This document shows positions 26,857 to 36,879 of a stretch of DNA of 64,000 nucleotides, in pieces. Under the pieces are notes generated by a model that saw only the letters and a program-made list of their open reading frames with translations, did no database searches and had not been told where the DNA came from. Origin of the DNA: Acinetobacter towneri DSM 14962 = CIP 107472 (GTDB lineage: Bacteria > Pseudomonadota > Gammaproteobacteria > Pseudomonadales > Moraxellaceae); assembly GCF_000368785.1 (NCBI RefSeq), contig NZ_KB849688.1, forward strand, positions 252,943 to 316,942, read 5' to 3'. The translations under genes were made by a program, and so were the position numbers. Position 1 is the stretch's first letter. Each line of letters starts with the position of its first letter.

Positions 26857-28230
26857 TCAACCTACAGACACATTGTTGCGTCCATTATTTTTTGCCATAT
26901 ACAAGGCTTTATCCACTTCTTCAAAAAAACGTTGATAGTCTGGATGCCCATCATATTCATGCACACCTATACTAATGGTAAAGTTAAATTCTTCACCTGT
27001 TGATGTTTTTAATGTGGCTTTTTCGACACGTTTACGAATATTTTCAGCGACTACCAAGGCACGATCAATGGTGGTATCAATCTGTAACAGTAAAAATTCT
27101 TCGCCGCCAATTCGGAAGGCATAGTCACTGCCTTTTGCATATTGCAAAATCACATCAGCTAAAAACTGTAATGCATCATCTCCTGCTGCATGTCCATAAC
27201 GGTCATTGATTGATTTAAAATGATCGGCATCTATCGCCAACAATGTTAAAGGCGAATTATTTTTTCGTGAAAAATTAATTTCACGGGACACGATGGTATT
27301 TAAATAACGGCGGTTGAGCAGTTGAGTTAAGGCATCATTGCCTGAACTGATATATTCAGACACCTGAAAAATTTGATCGACTAAATGCAAAATTTCACGA
27401 TTCTTGGCACGAATGGATTGAATCATTTCAATTGCCTGTGCCTGACTTTCACATTGACCAATTTTCTGAATTAATTCATCCACCTGATAAATAAATTCGG
27501 TAATAGTTTGTACTTGTTCCGAACTTGAAAATGCATAAGCCGCTTTATGAATAAACCATAAACCAAATTCTGTTTTAGATAAAATCGGTTGCGTCATTTT
27601 GGTGTGATCGGACACCACCTGAAACATCAGTTCATTTTCCCAATCCAGCAAAGTTCCGCGTTGTCGATCTTTGTGCACGGCAACATCTTGCATGGCAGAA
27701 AATAAGCGATAGGTATGTTTCATATCATTATGTACTTCGACCTTCATTTCATAAGATCGGCACATAATTTCTGTGGCAAAGCATAAAATTTGGCTTAAAT
27801 AATTAAACTGATTTAAGTTGCTATTGGCTTCTGTTGCAAAAAACTCAAAAGCCTTTTTTATAATAACGCGCACACCACGAATAATCAGCCAAGATGGAAT
27901 TTGTACACGTGCATGCACATCGCCCACTTTAAATTGCTTTTCTACAATCTCGTTATAATTGTGTTGAAACGGAACTTCAAAACTGGAAATTAGCCACTGA
28001 TATAAAGAGTTTTTTAAGCGATTCTTCACCATCTCTGCAGACAAAAATTCTGTCGCATGTTCTTCAAGCAACATTTGCTGATAGAACTCGATCACAAAAT
28101 CTTCTGCATGTGCTTGAATAAACTGGAATGTCGCTTGCAAATCTTCTGGCTTAAATTGCTCGCAAATTGACTTCCATTGCTCTGCAAGCTCATGCGTACA
28201 CTCTTGACACATCCACAACAACCCAGCCAA
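26857..28230 (-). CDS. Globin-coupled diguanylate cyclase
   Basis: A 457-residue cytoplasmic sensor enzyme. The N-terminal 160 residues form a globin-coupled sensor (protoglobin) domain, recognisable from LYQWLISSF and KVGDVHARVQIPSWLIIRG, with His106 as the likely proximal heme ligand. A helical middle domain (about 165-290) follows. The GGDEF domain carries the active-site GGEEF in FRIGGEEFLLLQ, so it should make c-di-GMP. The residues ahead of it read KGSD where an inhibitory I-site would need RxxD. The layout matches oxygen-sensing DosC. A shorter start (second Met, residue 7) is possible. Oxygen sensing is by family, not seen. Confidence 0.9.
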   Translation of the reverse strand: MAGLLWMCQECTHELAEQWKSICEQFKPEDLQATFQFIQAHAEDFVIEFYQQMLLEEHATEFLSAEMVKNRLKNSLYQWLISSFEVPFQHNYNEIVEKQFKVGDVHARVQIPSWLIIRGVRVIIKKAFEFFATEANSNLNQFNYLSQILCFATEIMCRSYEMKVEVHNDMKHTYRLFSAMQDVAVHKDRQRGTLLDWENELMFQVVSDHTKMTQPILSKTEFGLWFIHKAAYAFSSSEQVQTITEFIYQVDELIQKIGQCESQAQAIEMIQSIRAKNREILHLVDQIFQVSEYISSGNDALTQLLNRRYLNTIVSREINFSRKNNSPLTLLAIDADHFKSINDRYGHAAGDDALQFLADVILQYAKGSDYAFRIGGEEFLLLQIDTTIDRALVVAENIRKRVEKATLKTSTGEEFNFTISIGVHEYDGHPDYQRFFEEVDKALYMAKNNGRNNVSVG

Positions 28231-28317
28231 AAGAAACTGCTAAATTTTAACGGGTTTCACCAGCAACTCAACTTGTTTAGCTGGTTTTTTACAATTCAGT
28301 ATAAATTCAACAGCTCT

Positions 28318-30273
28318 TTAAAAAAAATGCACATAGCCTAAACTGGTCTTGTTCCAGTCCTGTTTGTCCTGTTGTTGATATTCCCAACCCAATCGCAACA
28401 CATGCTGCGGGTTGAGTACATATTGCAACTGGCTGTTCAGCTTAAATTGCCATTGGTGACGATCTTCCCAATACGGTAATTCAAGCTGAACCAAACTATT
28501 CATGCGTGCTGACCAGATATTTTGACAACCCAGTGTTGGGCCAATTCCAACACGCCAGCCTTTGTCTAAAGCCTTACCCGCTTGCACATGATTTTGAATT
28601 TGCACATAACACAAATGTTCACGCGCTTGATTAGCCACGCTATAACCAAACTGTGTTTTTAAACTTAAAACACCATGCTATTCCGTTTCGCTAAAAGCCC
28701 CGTGCGAATTCAGGGCTTCTTGCTGCCAACCCAAATTAAAGCCCCAACTAAGTGGTGTTTTAAATGCGGTCATTGGGTTATAAGAGTTCACCGAGAGTAA
28801 ATCTAACTGATTCAGTTTTAAGTGGTCTTCACGATATTGCACAGAAGCTTCTAAAAAGTTGAGCTGCGTCCCTGTACGAAAACCACCTTGCGGATCAAGT
28901 AAATCATGGTAAGCCTGCCGATGACTCAATTCAACAAAATGCTCGCCTTGTACTTCACCAGTACGCACAGCAAAGTTACGTGCATGATGCCCCTGCACAG
29001 GATCAACCTGAGGGCGTGCCACATCCTGACGCTGCTTTTCTAAATTGATCTGACTTCTTAAACTTAAAATTTGTCTGAGTCGCGGTTGTGCAGCTTTGGC
29101 TTCAATTTTGCGCCCAATTAGTTTTAGATATAAATCATCATAGGCCATTTCCAGAATTTTAGCCTGATCGCTTTGGCTGTGATTTTGCAAAATTGCCGCC
29201 ACATTTTCAGGTTCTGCTTCGGCCACTTGATGGGCAGTTTTTGCCAAAGTTGTACCATGTTGTGTGGCTTGCGCCAATAACTGAGTTTCCAAAGCAGGAC
29301 GATAGACTACATCGGCCACTAAATTTTCCTGCTCTATGGCTTTTAGTGTTTCGATTGGAATAGATGCGACTTTAAACTGTTGCTGTAAATTGAGTTCAGG
29401 GCGCACCAAATCCATTAAACCCAATAAGCGATAGGCACAGTTGTCACTGATAAAATAATACGGAAATTGCACATGCTTCATTTCCCAAATGTGCTGCACT
29501 AAAAATGTGGTTTCTTGTTCATTCAGTGCCAGTTCATATTCCCATAAATCACGGCTTTCTAAATCGCCATATTCTTTTACTTTTCGGTAATACGGCATCA
29601 GTGAGTATTCACCTGGATACTGCCCTGTAAGCCCTTTCCACGCATAAGACCAACCTTCACTACCAGTCACGGTGGCCGCATAATTGACCGCATAGGAAAT
29701 TAAGTTCAATTCTTTTTGATCTTTCGGGTCTAAGCGCAATAAAGTATGCCCAAACATAGAACTTGGATTGCCCATAAAGTCTGTGGCGTAAATTAGCACC
29801 GCTTTATAAGGTTTAATTTGTCCAATCCATTCATCCAATTCAGGACATTGCACCCGCGCCAAATCTTGTTGAGGAATTTGTAATTGCTCAACCAACCAGC
29901 GACTACGTGCAGGAAATTTGCACTGCACCGATTGATTGGCAGGTGCTGTTTCAAATAATGCCTGCACATTGCGAAGTAACTCTTGGTCTAAATTGCTTCC
30001 ACCTTGTTCCGACACAAAATAGCCTGCATATTGCACTTCACTTTTGCCTTGCTGCGCATACATTAAACGCTGCCAAGTCACCTGTTCTGCCAAGTGTAAG
30101 TCTTTGGCTTTTTGCACATAATGCGCTGAAGATATTGCAAATTTATTTGTATTTTGTGCTGCAGAAGTCACTGAAAGTGGCTGAATCTGTATTGGAGATG
30201 TTTCAGGAGATAATGCAAAAACCGTAGGAGATAAAAGAATTAAACTACTTAAAATAATGGATTTCATGGACAT
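28318..30273 (-). pseudogene. Envelope protein with Lnb N-terminal periplasmic (DUF4105) domain, interrupted by an in-frame amber codon
   Basis: The gene starts with a signal peptide (MKSIILSSLILLSPTVFA) and continues 531 codons as a DUF4105/Lnb-domain protein (for example VLIYATDFMGNPSSMFGHTLLRLD and NCAYRLLGLMDL). A TAG stands at 28680-28678, and the same frame continues for 120 more codons to 28318 (HGVLSLKTQFGYSV then ANQAREHLCYVQ), with beta-barrel-like alternating aromatic sequence. Together they give about 650 residues, so this looks like one gene split by a single substitution. The downstream part has only a GTG possible start at 28638. A sequencing error cannot be excluded. Confidence 0.85.
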
Positions 30274-30322
30274 TTTATAAATTTTATATACATATTCAGG
30301 CTTAAACGTATTCTTGTGCTAT

Positions 30323-30353
30323 AAAAAAGCCCTGCGAATAATGCAGGGCTTTT
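30323..30353 (-). terminator. Terminator after the DUF3015 gene
   Basis: AAAAGCCCTGC and GCAGGGCTTTT form an 11-bp stem around a seven-base loop. The A-rich left flank gives a T tract on the minus strand. Confidence 0.9.
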
Positions 30354-30361
30354 ATTCAAAC

Positions 30362-30832
30362 TTAAACGTATGCTTTTAATACATCATCATTTGCCATCAC
30401 GTTCTGTAAAGATGCCAATACTTCTAAAGAAGTCTGGTTTTCTGCAGAATAAATAGATGCAAAGTTTTGCTTAGAAACCGCAAAGAAATGTGCTTTATCT
30501 TCTGCTTTAATGCTTAATAATTCAGCCAATACGTTCAAGCTTTCGCCTTCACCAACTGCCATATCGCGTGCCAATGTTTCAGCATTTTCATTGGTGAATG
30601 TCACAACTTGTGCAGTTACTGTACCTGTACCGCTACAACCTAAAGTACCAAATGTGATACCAAATAATTGGTTAGCAAAAATACCGTTTGTAGTTGCTGC
30701 TAAAAGCTTAGCTACTTTACCAGACTGACCTGCCCAAACTTGAGAACCGATACCACAACCTGCATCACGGTCTGCAAATGCTGCTGTAGAACCGACTGCC
30801 AAGACTGCAGCCAATGCTTATTTTTTAATCAT
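30362..30832 (-). pseudogene. DUF3015 secreted protein, interrupted by a TAA at codon 5
   Basis: The gene has a good ribosome binding site (GGAG, seven bases before the ATG at 30832) and the start reads MIKK, then TAA at 30820-30818, then ALAAVLAVGSTAAFA, which is the rest of a normal signal peptide. The following DUF3015 body (DRDAGCGIGSQVWAGQSGKV, LFGITFGTLGCSGTG and a helical tail) is intact to 30362. One T-to-A type change would restore a leucine (TTA) at codon 5. Translation could restart at the TTG two codons on, but this lacks its own ribosome binding site and would lose the basic start of the signal peptide. Confidence 0.85.
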
Positions 30833-31069
30833 AGTCGTACTCCAGAGATTTATTATCCGAAAAATTATGCTTCGAATCGTTATTCTTTATTGCTATGTGT
30901 AACTTTTATTACACTATTTTAAGATAGCGAGATGTCACTCAGAAGGCAAAACATTTATCCCAAAATCATGCATTATTTTTGTGCATTTTTGTAGCGTCGA
31001 TTGGTTTTTAACTTAAAGATTGGTCTTAAATTTGAAAATAGATTCTAGTATTGAAGATAGCATTTAGAT

Positions 31070-31891
31070 TTACTGCTGCTGTTGATCCTCAGTTTTCAGT
31101 GTCCACTGCCCTTCTGCATCGCGGTGACCCAAAATTTTCATGACCAAAACCAGACTCAGTAAAAGCAATAAATACCACGAACCGAGTTTGCCCCAACCGA
31201 CCATGTGCCACGCATCGACCTGACTTGGATACAACCAAATTTGATAAAAGGTACTAATGTTTTCTGCCACCCAAATAATAAATGCCAACAGCAGTAATAT
31301 AGGTAACATCGGCAGTTGTAATAGATGCTGCTGTAATTGAAACCGAATTTTGGTTTTCCAGAAAATTACGACACTCCAAGCAAATAAGCAATAACGAATA
31401 TCGGGGATAAAAAACTTGCTCATGAAGTTGATATAAGACAACACTGCCAAAGCCAACATATTGCTAAAAGTCGGCAAATTCAGCAAAGATACCCGATACA
31501 AACGCAAAGAACGCGCAAAGAAACTGCCAACTGCAGAATACATAAAGCCTGCAAAAAGCGGTACGGTCATAATTTTAAAGACAGCAGGTTGAGGATATTG
31601 CCACGATGCAATTTGTGGATGGGTTAAAAAAATTTCCATGATCATCGCCAAAATGTGAAACAAGGCGATGACTTTGGCTTCTGCCCAAGATTCTAGTTTT
31701 AAATATAAAAGACAAACTTGAATAATTAAGGCATAAAACAATAAATAGTCGTAACGGAAAAATCCGAAATATTCCTGGCTACCCATTGATGCAGTGAGTG
31801 CAAATGCAATCAGCAATAAAATTCCAAATAAGGCAGCCGAAGCTGCCTTAGTCGAAAACTCAAGTCCTGACTTTAACCATGTTATCCACAT
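31070..31891 (-). CDS. DUF817 integral membrane protein
   Basis: A 273-residue inner-membrane protein with about eight hydrophobic segments. It matches the DUF817 family by its length and by conserved stretches such as FGFFRYDYLLFYALIIQ, SWQYPQPA, VPLFAGFMYSAVGSF and a C-terminal HMVGWGKLGSWYLLL. Function of the family is unknown. It lies 72 bases downstream of hemE on the same strand, but there is no evidence for co-function. The 3' tail is polar and Gln-rich. Confidence 0.85.
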   Translation of the reverse strand: MWITWLKSGLEFSTKAASAALFGILLLIAFALTASMGSQEYFGFFRYDYLLFYALIIQVCLLYLKLESWAEAKVIALFHILAMIMEIFLTHPQIASWQYPQPAVFKIMTVPLFAGFMYSAVGSFFARSLRLYRVSLLNLPTFSNMLALAVLSYINFMSKFFIPDIRYCLFAWSVVIFWKTKIRFQLQQHLLQLPMLPILLLLAFIIWVAENISTFYQIWLYPSQVDAWHMVGWGKLGSWYLLLLLSLVLVMKILGHRDAEGQWTLKTEDQQQQ

Positions 31892-31963
31892 GATCTGACA
31901 ACCTGACCGAAGCTGAGATTACACCTATACATCTACAAATGATCCATCTATATCATTGTGCGA

Positions 31964-33034
31964 TTATAGATATTTGGCACTGTATTCATGTACCGTGTCG
32001 ATAAATACTTTAGGACGTTCAGGATCTACCCATTGGGTAATGCCATGACCTAAGTTGGCCACATAACCTGTTTTTTCACCATTGGCATAGGCATCATCTA
32101 GCATCGCACGTGTCGCTTTAGCAATTGCTTCAGGTGAACCATATAAAGTCGCTGGATCTAAGTTACCTTGCAATGCGGCACGACCACTCACCGTTTGACG
32201 TGCGACATTTAACGGTGTTGTCCAGTCCAGACCAAAAGCATCTGCACCTGTTGCAATCATTGGCTCCAGCCATTGACCGCCACCTTTGGTAAATAAAATA
32301 ACAGGGATTTTACGTCCATCTTTTTCACGTTGCAGACCTGACACAATTTTCTGCATATAGTGGAGTGAAAATTCAAGATATTCACGATGGGCCAATGCAC
32401 CGCCCCAACTATCAAAAATTTGTACTGCCTGTGCGCCTGCATCAATTTGTGCATTTAAGTATTCGGTCACTGCATCGGCCAAACGGTCTAATAGTGCATG
32501 TAAAACTTCAGGCTGTGCGTACATCATGTTTTTGGTGAAACGGAAATCTTTGCTTGAACCACCTTCAACCATATACGTTGCCAAAGTCCATGGACTACCT
32601 GAAAAACCAATTAAAGGCACTTGTCCGCCCAAAGCAGAACGAATGGTCGATACTGCATTCATGACATAGTCTAAGTCTGACTTGGCATTAAATTTAGGTA
32701 AATTGGCAACGTCTTGCTCGGTACGCACCGTTTTATGAAACTTTGGCCCTTCGCCTACTTCAAAATACAGACCTAAGCCTAATGCATCGGGTACAGTTAA
32801 AATATCTGAAAATAAAATCGCAGCATCTAATTCATAACGACGCAAAGGCTGTAAAGTCACTTCACAGGCAAATTCAGTATTTTTGCATAGAGAAAGAAAA
32901 TCTCCTGCCTGCGCACGTGTAGCACGATATTCTGGTAAATAACGTCCTGCCTGACGCATCATCCATACGGGCGTGCAATCTACTGGCTCACGTAATAAGG
33001 CACGAAGAAAACGATCATTTTTTAAGGTCGTCAT
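31964..33034 (-). CDS. hemE: Uroporphyrinogen decarboxylase
   Basis: HemE converts uroporphyrinogen III to coproporphyrinogen III in heme synthesis. The signature [16 protein letters not shown] (near residues 22-37) has the Arg pair that holds substrate carboxylates, and [14 protein letters not shown] contains the conserved Asp (near 86). [16 protein letters not shown] is the second signature. The 356-residue length fits. It appears to be a single-gene unit with a 262-base upstream gap that separates it from the divergent L,D-transpeptidase gene. Confidence 0.97.
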   Translation of the reverse strand: MTTLKNDRFLRALLREPVDCTPVWMMRQAGRYLPEYRATRAQAGDFLSLCKNTEFACEVTLQPLRRYELDAAILFSDILTVPDALGLGLYFEVGEGPKFHKTVRTEQDVANLPKFNAKSDLDYVMNAVSTIRSALGGQVPLIGFSGSPWTLATYMVEGGSSKDFRFTKNMMYAQPEVLHALLDRLADAVTEYLNAQIDAGAQAVQIFDSWGGALAHREYLEFSLHYMQKIVSGLQREKDGRKIPVILFTKGGGQWLEPMIATGADAFGLDWTTPLNVARQTVSGRAALQGNLDPATLYGSPEAIAKATRAMLDDAYANGEKTGYVANLGHGITQWVDPERPKVFIDTVHEYSAKYL

Positions 33035-33305
33035 TTACTTTCCCAACTCATTTTCAATCTTGCAGCCATCATATCAAAAAGGTTGAAGTTTTAATAACTT
33101 CATTTCTTGCTCGTCTTTTCAGCCTATTCTAAGTGTTCAAATTCAGCTTACGTTTATGTGAAATACATCACACAAACAAAAGTCACTGTAAAATTGGGGT
33201 TATCTTGCATATTTACACAAAACAACTACTGCATCTCCTTAGTTTTTCTGCAATACTTGGCTAGTTTTTATCTATGTAAATGAATAATTCTCAAGGTTGA
33301 ATTAC

Positions 33306-34550
33306 ATGTTGGTTCGCACAATACTCGCAATGAGTTTAAGTTGCATTTTTGCAGGGACTACTTTTGCTGCATCTACTGCTGAACAACCGTTAAATCCACA
33401 AGTGATTAGCAATACCGCTATTGAAGATCCGATTGATCCTTTAGCGACAGAAGCATCGGCTGCACAAAATAATCTAAATGCAACAGACACTGCTATTACG
33501 CAACAAGAACAAAATGATTTAAATAAGGCTTCAAAAACCTTAGATGATCTACACAAAACTGAAGATACCACTGCCGATGTAGGCACTGCACCAACAAAAA
33601 GCTCTGCAAGCCAAACTGCTACATCCAACACAGCAGCACCAAAAGCTTCATGGACTTTAGATGGTTTAAATAATGCCACTTGGTATGAAAATATTGGTAA
33701 AGGTCAGTTCCCTGTGTATGCACGTGCACACGTGATGCTGAACAATTCACATGCTTCTCCAGGTGCAATTGATGGCACTAGTGGTAAGAACACCCTAAAA
33801 GCAATTGCATCATTCCAGCAAATGAATGGCATTAGCCCAACGGGTATTTTAACCAAAGAAACTTGGGATGCGTTGGTTGCACGTCAAGGTTCACGTCCTG
33901 CATTTGTAGAATACACGGTTACTGAAGCGGACTTAAAAGGTCCTTATGCGAAATCTATTCCGCATGACTATGCAGAACAAGCCAAAATGAAAGGCTTGTA
34001 CTACACCCGCGTAAGTGAAATGTTAGGTGAAAAATTCCACATGGATGAAAATTTCTTAAAGAAATTAAATCCGAATGCAACATTTAATAAAGTGGGTGAA
34101 AAGTTATTGGTGACCAACGTTCGCAATGACTTACCTGAAGACATTCACCTGATTGTGGCGCACAAAGGTGCAAAACAACTGTATTTGTTCAACAAACAAA
34201 ACCAAATGGTCGGCTCATTCCCAGCAACCATTGGCAGTGCAGATACTCCATCGCCAACAGGTACTTATAAAGTGACAGGTGTTGCACCAAACCCATGGTA
34301 CAGCTATTCACCAAGTAACTTTATTCAGGGCAAAAACTTAAAACCGCTGTCTTTACCACCAGGCCCTAACGGCCCTGTGGGGAATATCTGGATTGGTTTA
34401 AGTAAAAAATCATTCGGTATTCACGGCACACCAAACCCATCGACCATTTCAAAAACGGCGTCGCATGGTTGTATCCGTTTAACCAACTGGGATGCAAACG
34501 ATTTAGGTCGTAAAGTACGTTCTGGCGTGACTGTAAAATTCCTTGAATAA
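33306..34550 (+). CDS. L,D-transpeptidase with peptidoglycan-binding domain
   Basis: A 414-residue exported enzyme. A signal peptide (ILAMSLSCIFAGTTFA) is followed by a long Thr/Ala/Asn-rich linker to about residue 120. A PG_binding_1 domain is near 135-190 (MLNNSHASPGAIDGTSGKN, QMNGISPTGIL). The YkuD catalytic domain (about 265-410) carries GIHGTP and SHGCIRLT with the nucleophile Cys. It forms 3-3 crosslinks or attaches proteins to peptidoglycan. The ATG at 33306 is preferred to the upstream TTG because AAGG lies nine bases before it and the signal peptide then starts normally. Confidence 0.94.
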   Translation: MLVRTILAMSLSCIFAGTTFAASTAEQPLNPQVISNTAIEDPIDPLATEASAAQNNLNATDTAITQQEQNDLNKASKTLDDLHKTEDTTADVGTAPTKSSASQTATSNTAAPKASWTLDGLNNATWYENIGKGQFPVYARAHVMLNNSHASPGAIDGTSGKNTLKAIASFQQMNGISPTGILTKETWDALVARQGSRPAFVEYTVTEADLKGPYAKSIPHDYAEQAKMKGLYYTRVSEMLGEKFHMDENFLKKLNPNATFNKVGEKLLVTNVRNDLPEDIHLIVAHKGAKQLYLFNKQNQMVGSFPATIGSADTPSPTGTYKVTGVAPNPWYSYSPSNFIQGKNLKPLSLPPGPNGPVGNIWIGLSKKSFGIHGTPNPSTISKTASHGCIRLTNWDANDLGRKVRSGVTVKFLE

Positions 34551-34576
34551 TCAGTGATCGCTTTAAACCGCAAAAG

Positions 34577-34601
34577 ACCCACGTTTTTACGTGGGTTTTT
34601 T
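34577..34601 (+). terminator. Terminator after the L,D-transpeptidase gene
   Basis: ACCCACGT and ACGTGGGT form a perfect 8-bp stem around a four-T loop, followed by a T run. Confidence 0.92.
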
Positions 34602-34752
34602 AATGCCGCGATAAAACTCTAAAATGTCTAGGTTCTGCAAAAAATCTACACATGTTGCAATTTTAGAACGGCATGTTGCAGTTCGCCTCTAGGTCGGCTG
34701 CGGTGAAAAGATTAAGATTAGTTCAAGTTAAAAAAATGATAGGAGCATTATC

Positions 34753-35445
34753 ATGAATGCTTATTTACACCGTAGTGAAGATCGTGGTCATGTGAAAATG
34801 GGGTGGTTAGACACCAAACATAGTTTCTCTTTTGGTAATTGGTATAACCCGAAATATATGGGTGTTAGTGCCTTACGTGTCATTAACGATGACCGTATTG
34901 CCGCACATAATGGTTTTGGTACTCACCCACACGACAACATGGAAATTTTGACTTGTGTATTAAGTGGTACGATTTCCCACCGCGACAGCATGGGCAATGA
35001 ACGCCATATTACTGCAGGTGAATGGCAGTTAATGAGCGCAGGTACAGGCGTTCAGCACAGCGAAATTAACAATGGTGATGAAGAAGTACACATGCTGCAA
35101 ATTTGGATTCAGCCGAATGTACGCGATGCAGAGCCGACGTATCAGCAAATTCAACGTGACCCAAATACAGCACCCAACCAGTGGCATTTAATTGTCGGCC
35201 CGAATGACAATGCCCCAATGCACATTCGTCAACAGGCAGAAGTAAAAGCAGCTGTTTTAGAAACTGGACATCGTTTAGAAGTTACAGCAACACAAGCGGT
35301 AAACTATGTGCATGTAATTCGTGGTGAAATCACCATTGGCGAGCAAACAGTTAAAGCGGGCGATGCTTTGTTATTTGCTGATAATGCTGTGATTGAAGCA
35401 AAAGAAGACAGCCAGTTCATTTGGTTTGATTTACCAAAACAGTAA
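34753..35445 (+). CDS. Pirin family protein
   Basis: A 230-residue bicupin of the pirin (YhhW) type. The metal-binding cluster is visible in FGTHPHDNMEILTCVLSG (residues near 56-73) and the following AGTGVQHSE, giving three His and a Glu. It starts with MNAYLHRSEDRGHVKMGWLD, typical of the family. E. coli YhhW has quercetin 2,3-dioxygenase activity in vitro; physiological role is unclear. AGGAG with a nearby ATG fixes the start. It is a single-gene unit with terminator. Confidence 0.94.
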   Translation: MNAYLHRSEDRGHVKMGWLDTKHSFSFGNWYNPKYMGVSALRVINDDRIAAHNGFGTHPHDNMEILTCVLSGTISHRDSMGNERHITAGEWQLMSAGTGVQHSEINNGDEEVHMLQIWIQPNVRDAEPTYQQIQRDPNTAPNQWHLIVGPNDNAPMHIRQQAEVKAAVLETGHRLEVTATQAVNYVHVIRGEITIGEQTVKAGDALLFADNAVIEAKEDSQFIWFDLPKQ

Positions 35446-35502
35446 GTCCTGACTGTCACCTTATTATGATTGAGCATCTTTAATTTTTTGAGTTACCCTC
35501 TT

Positions 35503-35527
35503 GCCCTCTTCTACAGAGGGCTTTTTT
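35503..35527 (+). terminator. Terminator after the pirin gene
   Basis: GCCCTCT and AGAGGGC form a perfect 7-bp stem around a five-base loop, followed by six T. Confidence 0.92.
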
Positions 35528-35583
35528 ATGGCTGAAATTGCATGATTCATTTTTTAAACACAGTTTTTGTCACGTTAATGACT

Positions 35584-36639
35584 TTACGCTGTTGTCTGCA
35601 AATACGCAGCAATTTGCTCTGCCACATTCCGTGCGGTTCGGGAAACACCAATTAAAGTTGCCGAGGCTGCGCCTGTCCAATCGCCATAACCAACCAACCA
35701 TAAATTTTGCTGTTGTAACGCTCGATTTTCTAACACATCGACTGTGCCTTGTGCATTAACCACATTCAAACTTTGTAAATGCGACAATGCTGCCTTAAAA
35801 CCTGTGCACCAAATAATGGCATCAATTTCCTGTTCGCGCCCATCTGCCCAAACTGCACTATGTTCGGTTAAATAGTCAAATGGCGGCAGACCATGTAATA
35901 CATCACGTTGCCGTGCTTCTTTGACACTTGGAATCATCACAATATCGCCCAAACCACCGATCGGTTGTTCAATACTGCGACCTTCCTGCTGGGCTTTTAA
36001 GCGCTCCGTGGCACGTAAAAATAAAACCCGTCCATCTACATCATCGGCTAAAAAACTTGGCGGTTGCTGTGTAACCCAAAAAGTTTCGGCCACTTTAGAC
36101 ACTTCTGCCAAAATTTGTGCGCCTGAGTTACCCCCGCCGACAATCATGACTCTTTTGCCCTGAAAAGCATTGGCATTGCGGTAATGAGCCGAATGAATTT
36201 GTGTGCCTAAAAAGCGTTCGCGTCCTGTATAAGCAGGAATAAAAGGCTGACTCCACGTTCCAGTAGCACTCACAGCGGCTTTGGCTCGCCAGCTTTGCTG
36301 TGCCGAACACACAATTAAATCATTGCCTTCCTTCAGGACTTTTTCGACCTGCACAGGACGCAGCACAGGAAATTGATAGCGTGTTTCATACGCTGTTAAA
36401 TAGTCAATCACTTCTAATCGTTTCGGATATTCCTGTTCGGTTTTTGGCATTAACCAGCCGGACAAAGAACTCCATGTATTTGGAGAGAACAGCTGTAAAG
36501 AATCCCACGCATGTTGCCACGCACCGCCCGACTGCGTTTGATTATCCAAGATCAGAAAATTGATTTTTTGCCGTTTTAAAAAGTAAGCCGTGGCCAATGC
36601 TGCTTGTCCGCCACCAATAATAATTACATCGGCATCCAT
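35584..36639 (-). CDS. FAD-dependent NAD(P)H oxidoreductase, flavin-containing monooxygenase-like
   Basis: About 351 residues. It has an N-terminal FAD fold ([20 protein letters not shown]), an NADPH fold in the middle ([20 protein letters not shown]), a motif [11 protein letters not shown] near 320, and a C-terminal [20 protein letters not shown]. This is the pattern of the ArsO/FMO-like group, sometimes found with arsenic resistance or in flavin-dependent oxidation of small substrates. Two starts are plausible: ATG at 36639, or TTG at 36651 which has GGAG with better spacing. An open frame to 36717 is probably not used. No neighbour shares its strand closely upstream, so the substrate cannot be inferred. 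Confidence 0.85.
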   Translation of the reverse strand: MDADVIIIGGGQAALATAYFLKRQKINFLILDNQTQSGGAWQHAWDSLQLFSPNTWSSLSGWLMPKTEQEYPKRLEVIDYLTAYETRYQFPVLRPVQVEKVLKEGNDLIVCSAQQSWRAKAAVSATGTWSQPFIPAYTGRERFLGTQIHSAHYRNANAFQGKRVMIVGGGNSGAQILAEVSKVAETFWVTQQPPSFLADDVDGRVLFLRATERLKAQQEGRSIEQPIGGLGDIVMIPSVKEARQRDVLHGLPPFDYLTEHSAVWADGREQEIDAIIWCTGFKAALSHLQSLNVVNAQGTVDVLENRALQQQNLWLVGYGDWTGAASATLIGVSRTARNVAEQIAAYLQTTA

Positions 36640-36801
36640 TATTTGATTCAAAATGGCTCTCCTGCTCGCAATACGCACCCTGTTGCTATGCCTAATCTTA
36701 GCGCATAAGTGCAACACGTGAGAGATTAAAAATTCAGTCCACCAAACTCAACTTATGGAAGCACGTAATTAGAAGCAAGCCATCTTGAAAAATGATGCTG
36801 C

Positions 36802-36827
36802 AAAAAAGCCAAGTCTTTCAACTTGAC
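36802..36827 (-). terminator. Terminator at the end of the phenol/catechol operon
   Basis: On the minus strand GTCAAGT pairs with ACTTGGC (one wobble pair) around a six-base loop, followed by six T. It lies 50 bases downstream of the outer-membrane gene. Confidence 0.8.
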
Positions 36828-36879
36828 TTTGTTTTGTAAGATAGCTTGATGTGCAACACTGCAGAATCAGGTTCGGGCT

